Positions 60,957-64,000 of a stretch of 64,000 bases of DNA are shown in pieces. This DNA is from CAWIHK01 sp963835935 (GTDB lineage Bacteria > Bacteroidota > Ignavibacteria > UBA10030 > CAVZMI01): contig CAWIHK010000001.1 of the NCBI GenBank assembly GCA_963835935.1, forward strand, positions 930,001 to 994,000. The letters are read 5' to 3'. The notes under the pieces were generated by a model. It worked only from the letters and a program-made list of their open reading frames with translations, was not told where the DNA came from and made no database searches. Positions within the stretch are counted from its first letter, which is position 1. Every line of letters starts with the position of its first letter. The translations under genes and the position numbers were made by a program.

Positions 60957-61745
60957 ATGATACGTAATCTCAGTGTATTTCTTTTAGGACTCGTGTTGTT
61001 CTTTATCGTGGCAAAAACTTATCCGCAGTCGTTACTTGTCCAGACTATATCAACAGGATACGATTTGACCGAACAAGGTGTCGTGAAAAACGATAAAAAA
61101 CTTTTGTTGCATGCCCGAGCAATCCTCGAACAAGCTTCCGTTGCAGTCCCTGATAATCCTTATGTGACATACGCTCTCGGATATAGTGAATATCGATTGT
61201 GTGCTTACGCTTTCGGAAACAACGATGACAATTTATTCGATCAATATGCCGACAGCACTATAACACGAATGGAAAAAATCGAATCAGATTCAGTTATGAA
61301 ATCTGAAGCATCTGCTGTACTCGGTGGGGTGTATGGAATGAAGATAGCAAAAAATTTTATGAAGAGTCCATTCTTAGGACCGAAAAGTCACAGATATTCT
61401 GAAGAAGCAGTAAATGCAGACTCAACGAATCCTCGCGCATGGTTGTTTCTCGGTCAGTCTCAATTAGGTAGTCCTGCTTTTTTTGGCGGGAGCTCTATAA
61501 AAGCTGCTGAGAGTTTTGCTTCTTCTGTTTCGCTGGCAGAGAAGAAATTAGTTCGTGATTCACTCGCGCCTCGATGGGGACTTCTTGATGCTTTGATCTG
61601 GAGCGGCAGGGCGGCAGAAGCCAATAATGATTTGACGTCGGCTGTCAAATTCTATCACAGGGTTTTAGAAATTGAGCCGGAACATGGATGGGTGAAGTAT
61701 CGACTTCTTCCGGATGCCGAACAAAAATTAGCAGCAAAGAAATAG
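60957..61745 (+). CDS. Exported TPR-like protein
   Basis: 262 residues from ATG 60957 with AAAGGA 11 nt upstream (an ATG 18 nt earlier overlaps that site). Signal peptide about 6-24. The mature protein is alpha-helical with TPR-like units (LLLHARAILEQASVAVPDNPYVTYALGYSEYRL; HRYSEEAVNADSTNPRAWLFLGQSQLGSP; AVKFYHRVLEIEPEHGWVKYRL). It sits 13 nt before a TonB-dependent receptor gene, forming one transcription unit under operator 2. It could assist receptor assembly or substrate handling in the periplasm; no family name is offered. Confidence 0.75.
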   Translation: MIRNLSVFLLGLVLFFIVAKTYPQSLLVQTISTGYDLTEQGVVKNDKKLLLHARAILEQASVAVPDNPYVTYALGYSEYRLCAYAFGNNDDNLFDQYADSTITRMEKIESDSVMKSEASAVLGGVYGMKIAKNFMKSPFLGPKSHRYSEEAVNADSTNPRAWLFLGQSQLGSPAFFGGSSIKAAESFASSVSLAEKKLVRDSLAPRWGLLDALIWSGRAAEANNDLTSAVKFYHRVLEIEPEHGWVKYRLLPDAEQKLAAKK

Positions 61746-61758
61746 AAAAGGAAAATTT

Positions 61759-63969
61759 ATGATCCGGAAATTATTCATGATGTGTTTCCTTGTGTTGGTA
61801 CTCATTGGGGTCTCAACAGGACAATCCCACACTGTAGTTCGGGGGAATATCCGTGATGAGAACGGGCAACCGCTGCCATACATTAATGTTTTTCTCCGCG
61901 GTACGTTTGATGGATGTATCTCGGAAGAAAATGGAGACTTCACTTTTTTACCCCGCTCGCGAGGCTCGTTTGAACTGACTGCTTCCTGTGTCGGATATAA
62001 ACCCTTCCTACAAAAAATTATTATTGAGGAAGGAAAGACACTCACACTGAGAATCGTGCTCGAGAATGCCGAAGTTCACACAAACGAAGTTGTCGTGAGT
62101 GCGAGTTCATTCAGCAGCGAGAGCGGTAAGGGGTTGGTGCTTTCAGCGCAAGACATCTATATGACTCCGGGAGGTGCTGCGGATATTTTTCAATCTTTGA
62201 AAACGATGCCCGGAATGACGCTGGTCTCCGAGAGCGCGGAACTCTACATCCGCGGCGGCGATCCGACTGAATCGATAACAATGATCGATAAGGCGCCAAT
62301 GTATCATCCGTATACCTTTGAATCGTCGTATGGAGGTTTATTTTCCTCACTCAATACATCGGCAATTCAGGATATGTATTTTTCAAGCGGCGGTTTTTCA
62401 GCTCGTTATGGAAATGCATTGTCAGGCGTTCTCGATCTTAAAACAAAATCTGATGCGGCCGGTCCGGCACTCCAACTTGGATTATCGATTGCAAATGCTC
62501 AAGTAAGCACAGAGACTCAACTGTTCGATAAATCGATATCTTTTCATTTTGATGCTCGTTCGAATTTACCGAGGCCGCTTTTTGCGATCAACGGCGGACT
62601 CGATCGGTTTGCACAATTACCGGTTTCACAGGATGGAGACATTCTATTGAATTATAAATACTCGCAGTCGGGTCTTGTGAAGGTAACAATAATTCGAGCT
62701 GGAGATCATGAGGGCGTCAACGTAGATTTACCAGAGTACTCGGGTGTTTTTGATAATCATTCCACAAACACTCTTTTGAATATTTATCACAGCGACAGGA
62801 TTTTCGAAAATGTTGTTCTGTCTTCCAGCATTTCTACAAATCGATATGATCGTACTTGGACGTTGGGTGTTCTGGATGTGACGACTTGTGAAGATGTTCG
62901 AACGCTCCGCTCTGATGTTTCAGTGATCCTCATGCATGATATCACCGTGCAGACCGGATTTGAGATGGAGTATCGTAAAACAGCAGTCGATGGAATCATT
63001 CCTCAGGAAAATTACGATCAGATGGATAACGCGCCGATGCAAGAGCTTTCCGAAAAATATAATTCTACCAGATATGGAATTTATGCCGAAATGGAATTGC
63101 CTCATGTATTCAATGTTTCCTCACTCAGTGCGCAGTTGGGTATGCGAACTGATTTCGTTCCTGCAATAAGTCAGCAATGGTTCGATCCGAGACTAACAGT
63201 CGGTTATAAGGCAAGTGACCGGTTGACTCTTCGATTATCAACCGGAGTTTTCCACCAATTATTCGATATTCGATCGATGAGTGATGCTTGGGGGACAAGT
63301 GCTATAAAACCGATGGAAGCAAAACACCTGGTGCTGGGATCGGATTTAGTTCTTGATCAAAAATCAAATGTGCGATGTGAGATATTTTCAAAATGGTACT
63401 CACATCTCCCTCATCAAATTGTTGCGGGTGAATACAACAACGACGGTTATGGTTATGCGTACGGAGTCGATTTTGTCGCGAAAGGTAATCTGACGGAAAA
63501 ATTCTCAGGCTGGATTTCGTATGAATATCTGAACAGCAAACGCAATTGGATGGATTTCCAGAGTCTCGCGCCAAGCAATTATGACGTTACACATAATTTG
63601 ACATTGATCATCAATTATCAACTGACTCAGTCGTGGGATATCGGTACAAGCGCACGATTTGCAACCGGAACTCCATTCACTCCGGTAGTGAGTTCGATCT
63701 ATCATAAAGATTTAGATGTATACGAACCCGTGTATGGAGCCGTTAATTCCGATCGGCTGCAGACATATCAGCGCGTCGATCTTCGGATAACTCATCTAAC
63801 ACAATTGTTCGATAAATATTTTACAGTTGTGTACCTCGAAGGGTTAAACATTTTAAATTTGGAAAACATTTTTGACTACACCTATTCGAGAGATTATTCG
63901 GACCGGCGGACCATACCCAGTTATTTCGGGAAAAGGACAATCGTGGTCGGAGGAATGATAAATCTATAG
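61759..63969 (+). CDS. TonB-dependent outer-membrane receptor with carboxypeptidase-like N-terminal domain
   Basis: 736 residues, signal peptide about 1-20. Residues about 25-110 are a CarboxypepD_reg-like domain (VVRGNIRDENGQPLPYINVFLRGTFDGCISEENGDFTFLPRSRGSFELTASCVGYKPF). The plug domain (about 115-220) has GAADIFQSLKTMPGMTLVSESAELYIRGGDPTES.TMIDKAPMYHPY, and the rest forms the 22-strand barrel ending in a typical aromatic C-terminus (RTIVVGGMINL). There is no SusD partner nearby, so the ligand is not necessarily a glycan. It follows a TPR-like gene by 13 nt and lies under the winged-helix regulator. Confidence 0.93.
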   Translation: MIRKLFMMCFLVLVLIGVSTGQSHTVVRGNIRDENGQPLPYINVFLRGTFDGCISEENGDFTFLPRSRGSFELTASCVGYKPFLQKIIIEEGKTLTLRIVLENAEVHTNEVVVSASSFSSESGKGLVLSAQDIYMTPGGAADIFQSLKTMPGMTLVSESAELYIRGGDPTESITMIDKAPMYHPYTFESSYGGLFSSLNTSAIQDMYFSSGGFSARYGNALSGVLDLKTKSDAAGPALQLGLSIANAQVSTETQLFDKSISFHFDARSNLPRPLFAINGGLDRFAQLPVSQDGDILLNYKYSQSGLVKVTIIRAGDHEGVNVDLPEYSGVFDNHSTNTLLNIYHSDRIFENVVLSSSISTNRYDRTWTLGVLDVTTCEDVRTLRSDVSVILMHDITVQTGFEMEYRKTAVDGIIPQENYDQMDNAPMQELSEKYNSTRYGIYAEMELPHVFNVSSLSAQLGMRTDFVPAISQQWFDPRLTVGYKASDRLTLRLSTGVFHQLFDIRSMSDAWGTSAIKPMEAKHLVLGSDLVLDQKSNVRCEIFSKWYSHLPHQIVAGEYNNDGYGYAYGVDFVAKGNLTEKFSGWISYEYLNSKRNWMDFQSLAPSNYDVTHNLTLIINYQLTQSWDIGTSARFATGTPFTPVVSSIYHKDLDVYEPVYGAVNSDRLQTYQRVDLRITHLTQLFDKYFTVVYLEGLNILNLENIFDYTYSRDYSDRRTIPSYFGKRTIVVGGMINL

Positions 63970-64000
63970 CTGAGAGAAAGGTCTTTAATTTTGGATTTCG

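Overview
The window looks like a chromosome segment from a member of the FCB superphylum (Bacteroidota / Chlorobiota / Ignavibacteria-like). The main lineage signals are a C-terminal type IX secretion sorting domain with the YPNPFNP motif (45659-47866), a TonB-dependent receptor with an N-terminal carboxypeptidase-regulatory-like domain, DUF2911, DUF1573 and a GPH-type sugar symporter beside glycoside hydrolases. Promoters that can be read (1399-1427, 59905-59933) are ordinary sigma-70 type with 17-bp spacers, and many genes have strong Shine-Dalgarno sites, which argues against a typical Bacteroides. The genus is not determinable by eye.

Layout. 1-7.2 kb: a redox and envelope block (DoxX/MauE-like fragment, rhodanese, DUF1573, TlpA-type thioredoxin, a large Ig-repeat protein whose last domain is cut off by an in-frame stop, and a fusion of a degenerate metallophosphatase with four CXXCH haem sites and a LysM). 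7.2-11.4 kb: a Spy/CpxP-like protein divergent from a two-component system, then an EF-hand protein, with GTTAA direct repeats at both ends. 11.4-19.1 kb: thioesterase, transaldolase, PIG-L deacetylase with sodium symporter, DUF2911 and an RRM protein. 19.1-35.2 kb: a beta-mannan/glucomannan utilisation region (GH13, GH5 mannanase-like, disaccharide 2-epimerase, GH130 phosphorylase, acetylesterase, PD40 protein, GH3, GPH symporter). Together these could cut mannan outside, import disaccharides, epimerise Man-Man to Man-Glc and phosphorolyse it. A HigA antitoxin sits inside this region with only the tail of its toxin left.

35.4-41.7 kb: a compact operon of ECF sigma factor, XRE-like protein and ImmA/IrrE metalloprotease, an IS1380-type element inserted just behind it (perfect 5-bp target duplication), a ComM-like ATPase and an IS30-type element. 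42.1-45.0 kb: an unrecognised three-gene cluster led by a tryptophan-cluster protein. 45.6-49.9 kb: a T9SS cargo gene with a complete group II intron sitting exactly on its stop codon. 50.4-56.8 kb: glutathione peroxidase broken by a one-base slip in an A run, OPT transporter, peptidase T, APC permease, tRNA-Val. 57.3-59.4 kb: sigma / anti-sigma / DUF4097 operon. 59.6-64 kb: a 254-bp MITE with the same terminal repeats and duplication length as the IS1380-type element, followed by a promoter and two matching palindromic operators controlling a membrane protein / winged-helix regulator pair, a TPR-like protein and a TonB-dependent receptor.

Most interesting for follow-up: the sigma/XRE/ImmA module, the Trp-rich three-gene cluster, the metallophosphatase-cytochrome-LysM fusion, and the IS1380/MITE pair. 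Intergenic space is also full of short hairpin repeats of a few recurring families.
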